Shown: piece by piece, positions 26,471 to 37,939 of the stretch | Layout of the letters: each line of letters starts with the position of its first letter | Numbering within the stretch: position 1 is the first letter of the stretch | Origin: Parasponia andersonii | Taxonomy: Eukaryota > Streptophyta > Magnoliopsida > Rosales > Cannabaceae | Direction: 5' to 3' | NCBI GenBank assembly: GCA_002914805.1 | Contig: JXTB01000173.1 | Location: forward strand, 283,119-347,118 | DNA: 64,000 nt | The notes under the pieces: generated by a model | The model's input: only the letters and a program-made list of their open reading frames with translations | Told to the model about the DNA's origin: nothing | The model's database searches: none | Translations under genes and position numbers: made by a program

Positions 26471-28063
26471 ATGGTGACAATTTTGGCACCTCTGGCTTCG
26501 AGTCTCCACAGGAGAGTGACCATCAACTTCTCTTTACCCGAAAGCAAGAGAATTCAGAAATATAAGCAGTCTCAGCAAAAACAAATTCACCAAAACAAAA
26601 ACAGCAAAACTTCCCTCTCTTATCCAAGATCTTATCCAACTCCGCTCCTTACTACCCCAAAATCTTACCCCCAAACGAAGCTTGAAGCCCTTGACCGAGT
26701 CGTCAAGGAACTCGAAGCATCGGCAGAGAATGGCATATACATTGGGATTGATATCTTTGCCTCCCTTTTGGAAACTTGTTGCGAAGTACGATCCATGGAA
26801 CATGGTGTGCGAATTCACCGCCTTATTCCGCCAAAACTTTTGAGAAGAAACGAGGGCCTCTCTTCAAAGTTGCTGCGTCTGTATGCGTCTTGTGGATACG
26901 TTGAGGATGCCCAGCAGGTGTTCGATCAAATGTCTAAGAGGAAGAACATATCTGCTTTTGCGTGGAATTCGCTTATCTCGGGGTATACTGAACTGGGTCA
27001 CTACGAAGATGCCCTGGCGCTATACTTTCAAATGGAGGAAGAGGGAGTTGAGCCAGATATGTTCACTTTTCCTCGAGTGTTGAAAGCTTGTGGGGGTATC
27101 GGGTCGATCCAAATTGGTATGGCGGTGCATAGACATGTAATTCGTTTGGGTTTTTCAGATGATGGATTTGTCCTCAATGCGCTTGTTGACATGTATGCTA
27201 AGTGCGGTGACATTGTAAAGGCTCGTAGGGTCTTTGATCAAATTAGTAGTCGGGGGGACCCAGTTTCATGGAATTCGATACTAACTGGTTATCTTCATCA
27301 TGGGCTTTTGTTGGAGGCTTTGGTTATCTTCCATCGAATGCTTCAAGAAGGGTATCGGCCGGATTCTGTTGCTGTATCTGCCATTCTCAGCAAGGTGACA
27401 TCATTGAAGCTTGGGGTTCAGATTCACGGATGGACAGTTCGACAAGGAATGGATTGGAACTTGTCCATTGCTAATTCCTTAATCGTTCTATATTCCAAGC
27501 ATGGTGAGCTGGCTCGAGCACGTCAGGTGTTCGATCAAATGCCTGAGAGGGATGTTGTTTCGTGGAACTCTATCATTTCTTCTCATTCTAAGGACCCAAA
27601 AGCACTGGTTTGTTTTGAACAGATGGAGAATGCTAGCGCCTTGCCAGACAATATAACATTCGTCTCGTTGCTATCGACTTGTGCCCATCTGGGTTTAGTG
27701 AATGACGGCGAGAAATTATTTTCTATCATGACAAACAAGTATGGACTAAGACCAATCATGGAACATTATGGTTGTATGGTAAACCTTTACGGAAGGGCAG
27801 GACTAGTCGAGGAGGCTTATAATATGATAGTGGAGGGAATGGAGTTTGAGGCTGGTGCAACTGTATGGGGGGCTTTGCTATATGCTTGCTGCCTTCATAC
27901 AAATGTTGAGGTTGGAGAGACTGCTGCTGAAAGACTTTTCGATCTGGAGCCTGACAACGAAAGAAATTTCGAGCTTTTAATGAAGATTTATGGCAATGCA
28001 GGTAGAATGGAGGATATGGAGAGAGTGAGAAGGATGATGGTCGACCGAGGATTGGACTCGTAG
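26471..28063 (+). CDS. OTP70: E-class pentatricopeptide repeat protein, OTP70 orthologue (plastid RNA processing)
   Basis: A single intronless frame encodes 530 residues, the normal gene structure for plant PPR proteins. The first 60 or so residues are rich in Ser, Thr, Lys and Gln with few acids, as in a plastid transit peptide. PLS-type PPR repeats run from about 95 to 460; good copies include AWNSLISGYTELGHYEDALA (164-183), VLNALVDMYAKCGDIVKARR (234-253) and SIANSLIVLYSKHGELARAR (332-351). The C-terminal E region (about 465-530, WGALLYACCLHTNVEVGETA) is present and there is no DYW domain. Arabidopsis OTP70 is an E-class protein needed for splicing of plastid rpoC1. The orthology call rests on length, architecture and the neighbouring UMK1, since At4g25270 and At4g25280 are adjacent as I recall. 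An RNA-editing role is the main alternative. Confidence 0.9.
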   Translation: MVTILAPLASSLHRRVTINFSLPESKRIQKYKQSQQKQIHQNKNSKTSLSYPRSYPTPLLTTPKSYPQTKLEALDRVVKELEASAENGIYIGIDIFASLLETCCEVRSMEHGVRIHRLIPPKLLRRNEGLSSKLLRLYASCGYVEDAQQVFDQMSKRKNISAFAWNSLISGYTELGHYEDALALYFQMEEEGVEPDMFTFPRVLKACGGIGSIQIGMAVHRHVIRLGFSDDGFVLNALVDMYAKCGDIVKARRVFDQISSRGDPVSWNSILTGYLHHGLLLEALVIFHRMLQEGYRPDSVAVSAILSKVTSLKLGVQIHGWTVRQGMDWNLSIANSLIVLYSKHGELARARQVFDQMPERDVVSWNSIISSHSKDPKALVCFEQMENASALPDNITFVSLLSTCAHLGLVNDGEKLFSIMTNKYGLRPIMEHYGCMVNLYGRAGLVEEAYNMIVEGMEFEAGATVWGALLYACCLHTNVEVGETAAERLFDLEPDNERNFELLMKIYGNAGRMEDMERVRRMMVDRGLDS

Positions 28064-28708
28064 GCCTGTCACTAGAAATTACAGCGTTTGTCACAAATAT
28101 TGAGTCCTCCTTTTTGGCCTCCAGCACTAGTGCTATAGCTGCCGAGGAGTTCTGCTTTGGCTTTCTATGATTTATGCCTTCATGGGTACAGATCAACTTC
28201 GTTGATTATGGCGGCCATGATTGACTGAGCTCCTATGGGGATATTTATGGGAAATCGCAGAGAAGTAAAATTGTTCGTTGGACGGATGAAGCTTCACCTG
28301 TGTATTGGGGAGCTTTATCCACCAAGTCTACAGGCATGAGGAGAATTTGCATCAAAGATATGCTTCTTTTGAGTTATGTACCATTACTCGTGTTCATAGA
28401 TTGAAGTAAACTACTAGAAAAATAACTTGTGGAACCCTGCTATGTAAAAATAATTGATTAAACGTGTAGTACTCATTGTGCAAAGGTGAGGTTCTGTTTA
28501 ATTTGATTTCATGTTGGTTCCAGCTTTTGTACAATAATATTAAGCTGAACCAAGGACTGAGAACTGCAATTGAACAAAATCAGGTGTCTTTTTGAGTTGA
28601 ATTCAAGCCCTAAAAAGATTTAAAAAATAAAAAGTAAAATTCAGGTGTCTCAGTCGTTGTGTATGGAGATTTATTTCCCCTTTTAGTATATCAACTAACT
28701 TTTATGTT

Positions 28709-28741
<33 letters not shown>

Positions 28742-29405
28742 TTTTGCGATTAGCCGTATTCATAGCATTGAATACTCTGGATTTTGTCTTTTTTTTTTTT
28801 CATTAAGTTTTTTATTACCATTATAAATGTATAATTTGATTTTAGTATAGAAAAAGCAATATCATAACAAAAATATCTCAATCACTATTTTGATCTTCTT
28901 ATATCTCTTTGAAGTTCAAAACGTGCCGCCAATTCCTCTGCAAAAATATATGAAAAATATGAAAAATCTATCTGGGTTGAGTAGAGTGGGTTCGACCTTT
29001 TAATTTATCTTTGCATACAAACACAGCTTGGTACGTTCTTTCAGAAGCCCATGCGTAATGTAGGATGTGCAGCTTCATATATAGTAAACTCGGTAATATG
29101 ATGCAAGCAATACAGGAGGAAAATTTTATTCTTTAATTTTATTTTTATTTTAAAAGAGAAATAATATGGATCACTTTATTGTTACTGTACTACTGAGATT
29201 TAAAAAAAAAATTAATTTAAGCTGTGAGCAGAAATTAAAAATAGACGTTTTAATTTATAATCGATACAATTGTGAAAAGTGATAATTGGAATCTGTGTTG
29301 AATTGCTAATCACTTGTTTTCAAAGACCTTCAAAATATAGTTGAACAAGTTTTTCAAACACGAGTTGTATATGAAAGAAAATCTCATAATCAGAATCATG
29401 AGCTG

Positions 29406-29451
<46 letters not shown>

Positions 29452-29686
29452 AAAGAACTGTGAAAAGAATTCTAAATTGCCTATATCTACTTATAAATTC
29501 AGCACAATATTTATATTACTGTTTTATGATTACAATGTGTGCATGTATAAACATTATTCATAAAGAAAAAGATCAAAACTATTAAGAAATAAATATCAGG
29601 ACAACTTAAACATGCGTTTCTGCCCGGAAAGTACTTACCTTTGGTTATATTGCCAAGCATCCAAATTACACGTGTATATATATATA
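28064..29686. other. OTP70 3' flank and intergenic DNA with microsatellites
   Basis: About 300-500 bp of likely 3' UTR is followed by AT-rich DNA. An ATT/TTA repeat lies near 28710-28745 and a (TA)n run at about 29410-29448. No coding region is supported; the minus-strand frame at 27756-28196 is a shadow of OTP70. Confidence 0.5.
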
Positions 29687-29948
29687 TATTATATATGGGC
29701 ACCAATCCACTAGGTATTTTTTTTTTTTACCTATGCATAGGTATCAATTTGACCAATGAAAATTTAGCATACATATTTTTTTATTATAAAAAGTAAGAGA
29801 GAGAAAGAGCATTAATGATGTACGTCTTTTTATGCACTTCATTATAGCCATTGGATCACCATTAGATGGTGATCCAACGGCTAAAAAAAATATATCTACC
29901 CATAGGTAAAGAAAAAAAATACCTATTGGATTGGCAACTATTATATAT
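29687..29948. mobile_element. Mutator-like MITE with 10-bp flanking repeats
   Basis: The element (29697-29938, 242 bp) starts GGGCACCAATCCACTAGGTA and ends GGATTGGCAAC, giving imperfect terminal inverted repeats of about 40 bp that also share T-runs and ACCTATG. It is flanked on both sides by TATTATATAT (29687-29696 and 29939-29948). A 10-bp duplication with long TIRs points to the Mutator superfamily. The flanks are TA-rich, which weakens the duplication as evidence. Inside, 29845-29883 forms a hairpin: an 18-bp stem around CATTGGATCACCAT / ATGGTGATCCAACG with a 3-nt loop. Confidence 0.75.
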
Positions 29949-30038
29949 ATATATGCAAATTTATCTCAACGTGTAGAGCTTATCCTTTTCTTATTTGCTT
30001 CTTTTCACTTTAACGTCACCATTAATTATTAATATCGT

Positions 30039-30792
30039 TGTGAGGCCGCTCTTAGATCATGTATCACGTGGACGATTAAGTGACAGAACAGGTCACAGGG
30101 GATACACTATTCGACACGTGTCCAAAAAGACCACTTAAAAACCACACGAGTCGCACGTGATACTGTATGGGCCCGTGGACTGTCGGAGGCCAGGGCCGAA
30201 TCCATTCCAAACCCTAGATGAGTTTGGCCCAGTCTAATTCTTATCTCGACAGTTAGAGGTCAGGAGCCTCGAGGGTCTTCCGCCAGAAGATCATTAGAGG
30301 CAACGCACTGCTCCAGACCCAGACAAAGCATTTAATACAATCCTGAGTAGGTCTACGCATTGGGTAAACCGTCCTAACAGGACGACGGAAAGCAGGTCAC
30401 GATGATGCAAGGGAAATTACGATAACTACGGCCCATGATTTCTGGAGTAAGTCATATGAACAAAGGTACTCGATCCTAAGATTGAGAGCCAGAAGGTTCT
30501 CAGTTCCAAGACTTTATATATGAGCCATGCGTCCCCCTGAGGATAGAGGCATATACATACACAGAGAGAGATATATGAAAGTTTATAAGCAAGAGAAAAA
30601 CTTGATCTTTGCTACTCAATCTCAAGGATAAACATCTGACTTAAGCATCAAAGAGTCTTTGCAGGTGGCCACCCCCGCCTCTCCGACCCAATCTGAAGTC
30701 AAAAGTACTCTGGGATAGCGAGGATACATGGACAATTAGTAGATACAACATCAGCATTTCAGAGACATGTGAACAACTAGTAAGAATCGTCA
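30039..30792 (+). repeat. 5' LTR of the Tat-like gypsy element
   Basis: This begins TGTGAGGCC and ends AATCGTCA, and aligns end to end with 41576-42381. A TATA-like TTTATATATGAG lies near 30514, followed by CA- and GA-rich leader sequence. It lacks about 48 bp present in the 3' LTR. Confidence 0.93.
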
Positions 30793-30800
30793 CCAATAGT

Positions 30801-30820
30801 TTGGCGCCATCTATGGGAAA
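30801..30820 (+). other. Primer-binding site of the gypsy element
   Basis: TTGGCGCCATCTATGGGAAA follows the 5' LTR after eight bases. The TGGCGCC core is a common plant gypsy PBS. The matching tRNA was not determined. Confidence 0.65.
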
Positions 30821-32470
30821 TATTGAGCGCGAGAGAAAGAGTAAGAGTCTCACGACCGCACTCTCCCCGAATAAAAAAGCCATACAACATTGGATAGCAC
30901 CCTCAAGAATGACAACAAGGAGCACACGCCCCGATGCCGAAGGAAGCTCCCGGGAAGTGCCACTAGGTTTGGAGAAAAAGCTGGACCAAATGCTTGCCGT
31001 CTTGGCAGAAGCAAACAAGAAGGTGGAGATGGCCCACGAGGCCATCCTGGACTTAAAAGATGAAGTCGCAGAAGTTCATAGAGATAATACTCGCCTTGAA
31101 GGGCTATTGGCAAGAGAAGCCAAGAGCGGGCGAAGAGAGGACTTCGACGAGGAGGTCCAACAAGAGTCTAGTGGTCAACCACTGAGGGAAGTCCTCGTCT
31201 CGTCCAGATCACGGATGCAGGGGGAACGGCAAAGCCAGACAAGGCTTTTTCGAGCGGGAGCAGCGGTGGACAGAAGACAACAGGAGAGCTCGGAAGGTGC
31301 ACTTCTCAACTAGAAACAGGAGATGATGGCAGAGCTGAGTAAGAGGCTCAAGGCCTGTCACAGCCAGAACCCCGATGATTTGGAAAAACAGACCGTGCAT
31401 GGGATCAACCGGACGGCCTTCGTTGATTGGATCCAGCTGGAGCCTAAGCTGAAGGACTTCACAACCCCGACCTTCAGACCGTTCAAGGAAAAGACCGACC
31501 CCCTCGAACATATATACCATTTTAAGTAGAAGATGGCCCTAGAAACCAGGGACGAAGCTGTGACTTGCAAGGTCTTCTCCACCACCCTGGCAGAACTGGC
31601 CCTATTGTGGTTCAGGCAACTCCCGAAAAAGTCTATAGACGAGTTTGAAGATTTTTGCAAACTTTTTCTAAAACAATACGCGGGCGTCCGGAGTTAGCAG
31701 AAAACCATGCGAGACCTCGACCGATTGGAGCAATCCGCGAATGAGTCTCAAAGGGAATATTTGTCGCGTTTCCTAGAGGTTATGTCCTTAGTACACAATG
31801 TCGACTCGGCCCAAGCCGCGAGCTCGTTCGTCAGGGGCCTGCTACCAGGATCGATACTGTCGGACCATTTGCTCTTGAATTTGCCATAAGACATGACAAA
31901 CATCCAGGCAAAATCGAAAGGGGTATTTAGGATGCTGGAAAGCCACCAGAATGCGCCCAAAGCCTCCGCTGTGATAACAACAGTGCCGACACAAACCTAG
32001 ACTACACAAGGAATAAAGAGGCCTGCATTGGCCTAAGCTCCGAAGTAGGGAGCCCGACCCAAGCTAGTCAAGAAAGTGGCAAGAGGAGGAAAACGTTTAA
32101 GGACCCTCTGCCGAAGTACGAGCTCAACACGCTGATCGATGTGATCTACATCTAAAATAGAGACAGAGGCATTTTCAAAGACCTACCCAAGTCCGATGTT
32201 ACTGAGCACATGAAAAACAGGAGCAGGTACTGCCAATTTCACAAAGATAACGAGCATGATACCATCAATTGTCGTAGCCTTTATGCGCAGGTTATGATGG
32301 CGATCCAAGCCGATAAGCTGAAGCAATATGTGAAGACGGGCGGAAGCCAGTCCAAGAAGGACGCCGCCGGCCTCGAAAAAGGAAAGCAGACCCAAGCCTC
32401 CAGGTCGAGAGAGCAGGCTCTGAGGATAGTGCTAATGATTATAGGCAGACAAGAACCGACCCAGAGTCAG
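30801..32470 (+). pseudogene. gypsy gag remnant
   Basis: Successive frames give a charged, coiled-coil-like start (30801-31313), then the retrotransposon gag domain: FRPFKEKTDPLEHIYHFK, LALLWFRQLPKKSIDEFEDF and LSRFLEVMSLVHNVDSAQAA, at about 31323-31890. A zinc-site remnant follows at about 32225-32290 (CQFHKDNEHDTINC). At least four in-frame stops are present, including TAG at 31527-31529, plus frameshifts. Capsid function is lost. Confidence 0.88.
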
Positions 32471-32559
32471 GAAGAGAAGGAAAAATGCCAGAAAAGAACC
32501 GAAGAAAGGGTGAAGCGCCTGAGGGGCATGGGGCATTCTGTGAATTACTTGACTACGGG

Positions 32560-32752
32560 AGAAAGCTACGCCTCAGCCGCCTCCATCGCCTTTACCCAGC
32601 AAAATTTGGCCACAGTGCGCCTACCTCATGATGATCTCCTAGTGATTAAGCTGCAGATCGACTCTGCATTGGTCGGAAGGGTCCTAGTCGACGGCGGGAG
32701 TAGTGTTGATGTCTTGGTCCTCAGCACGTTCGAGAACATGGGCCTAAATTAG
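32560..32752 (+). pseudogene. gypsy aspartic protease remnant
   Basis: VGRVLVDGGSSVDVLVLSTF at about 32670-32730 keeps the protease active-site Asp in a DGGSS context, typical of plant gypsy elements. A TAG stop follows at 32750-32752. Confidence 0.8.
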
Positions 32753-33339
32753 AGCGCGCTCAGGCCGACCTGTCAGCCGCTGTTCACCTTCAACAGCACT
32801 AAGGTCAGCCCCTTGGGCGTCGTGACTCTAAAGGTCTCTGCTACGGAGAGGTACCTGAATGTAGATGTCATCATCATCGATTGCCAGTCTTCTTTCAACG
32901 TCATCATAGGGAAAGGGTAGATCCACGCCATGCATGGGGTCGCTTTTACCCTCCACTAGGTCCCAAGATATCAATCCAAAGATGGTACCTACACGATAGA
33001 CATTAAAGGAGACCAGACCTCCACTAAGAAGTGTTTTGCGACCGCCTTGAGGGGGACCGATACGACCACGAATGTCTCGATAGGGGACAGATAACAATCA
33101 AAGGACCACCTGCCAGCATACATAAAACGGGTCGAAGAGGAGTCCGATGGGCCAGAAACCACGATTGAGGAACTAGTGGTGGTCCCTTTAGAAGAAGTAG
33201 AACCGGGGAAGTAGTTTTCGTCGGGGCCCTGCTGCCTGAAGAGGAAAAGAGCGAGCTGTTGGAATTCCTTAGGCAGAACAAAGACTTCTTCGCATAGTCC
33301 TATGCTGACATACCTGGAATAGACCCTGCACACGCCTGC

Positions 33340-34560
33340 CACCGACTGAACACTGACCCTAACTTTCTCCTGGTCAGACAGAAGCCCCGAAGGTTCGCAT
33401 CAAAGAAAAACAAGGCGATCAATAAGGAGGTCGAAATACTACTGGAAAATAGCCTAATCATGGAGTGCGTATACCCATACTGGGTCTCCAATCTGGTGGT
33501 GGTAAACAAAAAAAAAATGGCGATGACCGGACCTGCATAGATTTCACATATCTGAACAAGGCCTGCCTGAAAGACAGCTTTTCCATACTGAAGATCAATC
33601 AAATGGTCGATGCGACAGTGGGATTCGACAGGATGAGCTTCTTAGATGCCTACTCTTGATATAACTAGATCTATCTGTATGAGGAAGACTAGATCCACAC
33701 GGTATTTATCATGGAGAGAGGTCTATATTGTTACAAATACATGACATTTGGCTTGAAGAATGCATGGGCGATCTACTTGAGGCTCATGGACAAAATGTTC
33801 ATTGAGCTGCTGGGGAAGACGATGGAGGTTTACATCGACGACATGGTTGTGAAGAGCAAAGAAGCTTCGGACCATCTGGGGCATCTGGACAAATGTTTCC
33901 AAATTTTGAGGCACTACCAGATGCTTCTAAACCCCAAGAAATACGCGTTCGGGGTGTCCTCTGGCCAGTTTCTGGGGCACATCATGAGCAGAAGGGGCAT
34001 TAAGGCCAACTCGACCTAGTTGTCCTCAATCACAGATGTACAAAGACCCTCGACCATTAGAGAGGTCCAGCGCCTAACTGGAAAGATAGCTGCACTCAGC
34101 CGGTTTATCTCCAAAATGTTTGACCGATGTAAGCCTTTCTTCCAATGCATAAAGAAAAGCTCCATAATCGTCTAGGGGGAGGAGCAGGACAAGGCACTGA
34201 CAGAGCTCAAACTATACTTAAGTCACCTGCCTATCTTGGCTTCCTGAGCAGAGGGGCAGTACCTATATGCTTATTTAGCAGGGTCCAAAGTAGTGATCAG
34301 TGCCGTACTGTTCGTCGAGGAATACAGCAAGCAGAAGCTGGTATTTTACGCAAGCTGCATGCTTTTGGTCAATGCTAAGAAAAGACTAAGGTAGTACTTC
34401 GAGGCATACTTGGTTACAGTGTATACGGACTTCTCCATCTGGCAAATCTTGGCCAAACTGGACCTATCGAGACGACTGACCAAATGGGCCATCGAGCTGG
34501 GGATATATGACATCGAGTATCGGCCTCGAGTGGCGAAGAAAGGGTAAGTCATGGTAGACT
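33340..34560 (+). pseudogene. gypsy reverse transcriptase and first RNase H remnant
   Basis: Recognisable pieces are CIDFTYLNKACLKDSF and MSFLDAYS (33520-33659), then YMTFGLKNAWAIYLRLMDKM and the catalytic YIDDMVVKS box (about 33820-33860), then KKYAFGVSSGQFLGHIMSRRGI. Stops at 33657, 33665, 33690 and 34017 fall where the family has Gly, Gln, Gln and Gln. A weak RNase H-1 stretch follows to about 34560. The catalytic Asp pair remains, but no full enzyme can be translated. Confidence 0.88.
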
Positions 34561-34599
34561 TCCTAGTGAAAATCCAGTCCTTCGGCAAGCCACGCGACC

Positions 34600-35123
34600 T
34601 GCTTCAGATGCCTCTGGCTCATATCCCTTCAACTTGGACCCTCTACACCGACGGATCCACGAACGCCTCGGGGTCAGGTATCGGAATAGTCCTGCAGACC
34701 CCAACAGAACTCAGGATAGAGAAATCTTTGAGGCTTGGTTTCTAGGCAATAAACAATAAGGTGGAGTATGAGGCACTGCTGCAAGGCCTTGAGCTGGCTC
34801 TGTACTTCGGAGTAGAGAACATCGCGCTAAGGACTGACTCGCAGTTGATCGTGGGTCAAGTCAGGAGAGACTTCGAAATAAAAGAGCCAAGATTACACAT
34901 GTACTTCTCCAGGATAATGGGGGCGAAAGCATACTTTAGCAGCTTTGATATCGAACAGATACCCAGGGAGATGAACCAAAATACCGACGAGCTAGCTAGA
35001 AGCACGTTGATCAGAGGAACGACCGAACACACGGAGATTCTGCTAGAGGGCAAAAATATGAGAGACCCTTTGGAGACCCTCGCACGCCACGTATTCGTGA
35101 CTGACTCTGAAGATGAAGGCTAG
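34600..35123 (+). pseudogene. Second (host-like) RNase H domain
   Basis: TWTLYTDGSTNASGSGIGIV, NNKVEYEALLQGLELALYFG, LRTDSQLIVGQVRRDFEIKE and NQNTDELAR carry the D-E-D-D type residues of the additional RNase H found in Tat-lineage gypsy elements. One internal stop (TAG at 34743-34745) interrupts it. Apart from that this is the best-preserved domain of the element. Confidence 0.85.
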
Positions 35124-35147
35124 ATAAGACCCATCACCTAATACCTG

Positions 35148-36340
35148 GTGTCGGTAAACTTGCCCGCAAACTCCCAAAAAGCAAGGTCGATCAGACTGAA
35201 GGCTGCCCGATACTCGATGGTGGGGGGCCGATTGTATAGAAGATTAACGATGGGACCACTGTTAAGGTGCGTAGGTCCCATGGAGGCACAGAAACTGATG
35301 GAGGAAATCCACGAGGGAGCGTGTGGCAACCACTCTGGCGGGCATAGCCTCGCCCAAAAGGCCTTAACAGCTGGATACTTCTGGCTCTACATGATGACCA
35401 AGGTGGCCCAGTTTGTCAAGAAATGTGATAAATGACAGAGGTTCGCCCCCCTGAAATGCCAACCCGCAGAAGAGCTCTATTCAAATATAACTCCTTTGCC
35501 CTTCGCTAAGTAGGATTTGGACATCGTCGAAAAGCTCCTTAAAAGCCCCAGAGGAAGAAGATATGTCTTGCTGGCTACTGACTATTTCACCCAATGGGTA
35601 GAAGTGGAAGCCTACACAACCGTCAATAAGGAAAACACGATTAACTTTACTTGGAAAAACAAAATCTGCCGATACGGAATCCAGAAAGAGATACACACTG
35701 ATCATGACACGTAGTCCTAAAATGCCAAGATTAAGGAGCTGTGCGATTTATATGATATAAAACTCAGCTTCTCATCCGTAAACTACCCTCAGGGAAACGA
35801 CCAAGTAAAGGTAACAAATAAGGCCATATTCAGCACTATAAAAAAGAACTTGCAAGAGGCTAAAAGAAGGTGGTTTGAAGAACTACCGGCTATCGTGTGA
35901 GCCCATCGAACCACGGAGCAGAGATCAACGGGAAGAACACCATTCGCCATGGTTTACGGGTAAGAGGCTATGATCCCGATCAAAATTGGCCTCCCGACCC
36001 TTCATTCCGAAGTGGTAAGAGACGCCACACTGAACGAGCAGCAGCTAAGCCGCAACACAGTCCTTCTTGAAGAAATAAGGGACATGGCTCTGGTCCATCT
36101 GGCCTCGTACCATTAGCAAGCCAGGTCTTATTACGCAAAGAAGGTTAGTGCTTGTCAATTTAACGTCGGAGATTAGGTCTTGAAGGTTAGAACAGGAAAT
36201 TCCTCGAAACTGGACTCTAACTGGGTCGAGCCCTACGAGGTGATCAAAGTGCTTGACAATGGCGCGTACATCCTAAAAGAACTCAAGAACAGGAAGAGCC
36301 TACGTAACACGTGGAATGCCAGCACTTGAAAAATACCACG
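35148..36340 (+). pseudogene. gypsy integrase remnant
   Basis: The zinc site reads H in GNHSGGHSLAQKAL and Cys in VKKCDK, but the next position is a TGA where the last Cys of HHCC belongs. The core keeps Asp in LDIVEKLL and in IHTDHDT. The catalytic Glu region (YPQGNDQVKVTNKAIF) reads Lys where Glu is expected. Several further stops follow. The integrase is inactive. Confidence 0.85.
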
Positions 36341-36496
36341 TGTGAGACACATGTAAATGCTTGTATTATTAAATAGCCTGATTCCAAAACAGATCAAGAT
36401 GTCTACTACACAGACTTATCCATTGGATTGCTATGTAAAAGGGTCTGCCCCCAGTGCTAGACCCTATGAATTATTCTCATAAATAAAGGTCGTACT

Positions 36497-37020
36497 ATGG
36501 GAATTACATCGCGCAATAAAATACTTGCCGATAGCCCGAGAAAACGTACGAAGAAGAATGAGCTGCGCAATAAAATGCTTGCCAGCAGACCTCAATAACG
36601 ATCGTACTATGGGAATCACATCACGCAATAAAATGCTTACCGATAGCCTGAAAAAACGTACGAAGAGGAATGAGCTGTACAATAAAATGCTTGCCAACAG
36701 ACCTCAATAACGATCGTGCTATGAGAATCACATTGCGCAATAAAATGCTTGCCGACGGCCCTAGATAACATACGAAGAGGAATGAGCTGTGCAATAAAAT
36801 TCTTGCTAGCAGACCTCAATAACGATCGTACCATGGGAATCACATCGCGCAATAAAATGTTTACTGATGGCTCGAGAAAATGTACGAGGAGGAATGAGCT
36901 GCACAATAAAATGCTTGCCAGCAAACCTCATCAAAAATCATACTACGGGGATCACATCACTTACCGACGACCCGAGAGGATGTAGAAGGGCAACAGGCCG
37001 CACAACAAATACTTGCCGTC
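36497..37020 (+). repeat. 111-bp tandem array between integrase and 3' LTR
   Basis: Four units start with CTATGGGAATCACATCGCGC or a near variant (36497, 36608, 36719 and about 36831), followed by a degenerate fifth copy to about 37020. Each unit holds two GCAATAAAATGCTTGCC half-repeats, so there is an inner near-duplication. Short frames across it are products of the repetition and not genes. Confidence 0.9.
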
Positions 37021-37074
37021 GACCCTCAAGGAATAAATACATGATGGGGAAGAGTTGAGCGATAAGACTCTTCC

Positions 37075-37295
37075 CAGAGAGCACCTAAGCTACACATAAG
37101 CCAAAGGTAAACAGAGCCAGGATCTACCTATTAAAAGTAAACCCTCCCTAAGAAGCACCTTAGCTATGGGTAAGCCAAAAGTAAATAGGCCCAAGGTTTA
37201 CCTGTTGGAAGTAGACCATCCCTAGAGAGCGCCTTAGCTATGCATGGATTGAAAGTAGAGAGGGCCAAGGCCTACCCATTGGAAGAAGGCTCAGA
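37075..37295 (+). repeat. About 72-bp tandem array, three copies
   Basis: Three divergent units share AGCACCTTAGCTATG, AAGCCAAAAGTAAA and CTACCTRTTGGAAGTAGA in that order. They lie directly after the 111-bp array and differ from it in sequence. Confidence 0.8.
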
Positions 37296-37939
37296 TAAGA
37301 CCAAATACGAAGGCAGAAATTAAAACTAAATTCTGTTTATTATTGCTTAAATTACAGAATGCACGATCGATAGGGACACGGACCCAGTGTCTCTATTTAT
37401 AGGGAATAGGTCTTGGACAGACTCGTAAGGACACATCAGAGTGGTAACGCCCTGTTTGCTCCCAATGAGAGCCGAGCCCAGGCCTCTTCCTCTGCAGCGA
37501 TGGGTCCAAGCAGTTGTCGACCAATCCCTGGAGCTAGTTCCTAGCGTGTTCCTATTTAGGGTCAGAGAAGTCCAGCCATATGTGTGGATCAAATTCTACT
37601 AAGACAAGTCATAACAGAAATTATATATTGTCAAAGTCGGAGGAGCCAGAACTCACATCCTGATCTCTGGAGCTAATCTTGTCAGTCATAGCACGGGGAG
37701 AATTCACTAATAACTCCAAATCTTATACGATTAGGCTAGATCCAGAGGTCGGCCAGATCGCTGACAAAGGAATGACATCATATATGATATCCGACCCTGA
37801 CTACGAATGCGGGCAAAAAAACAAAGTAAAAAAACATGAGAAAAGTACGCTATTTTTATTATTTAAATAGATACTTGCAACAAGGGTCAGCTTTACACAA
37901 TACAGTCAGTACTTTACAAATACACAAGAGCGAGAGGCC
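37296..37939. other. Non-coding interior of the gypsy element
   Basis: This separates the tandem arrays from the antisense ORF. The minus strand has a TATA-like CTATAAATAGAG near 37402-37391. No coding potential was recognised. Confidence 0.4.

Noticed and set aside
27756-28196. 146-codon minus-strand frame overlapping the OTP70 end
   Set aside because: It is the reverse strand of the PPR coding sequence and has no independent support.
36497-37020. Regularly spaced repeats considered as a CRISPR-like array
   Set aside because: The units are contiguous tandem copies without unique spacers, within a plant retrotransposon.
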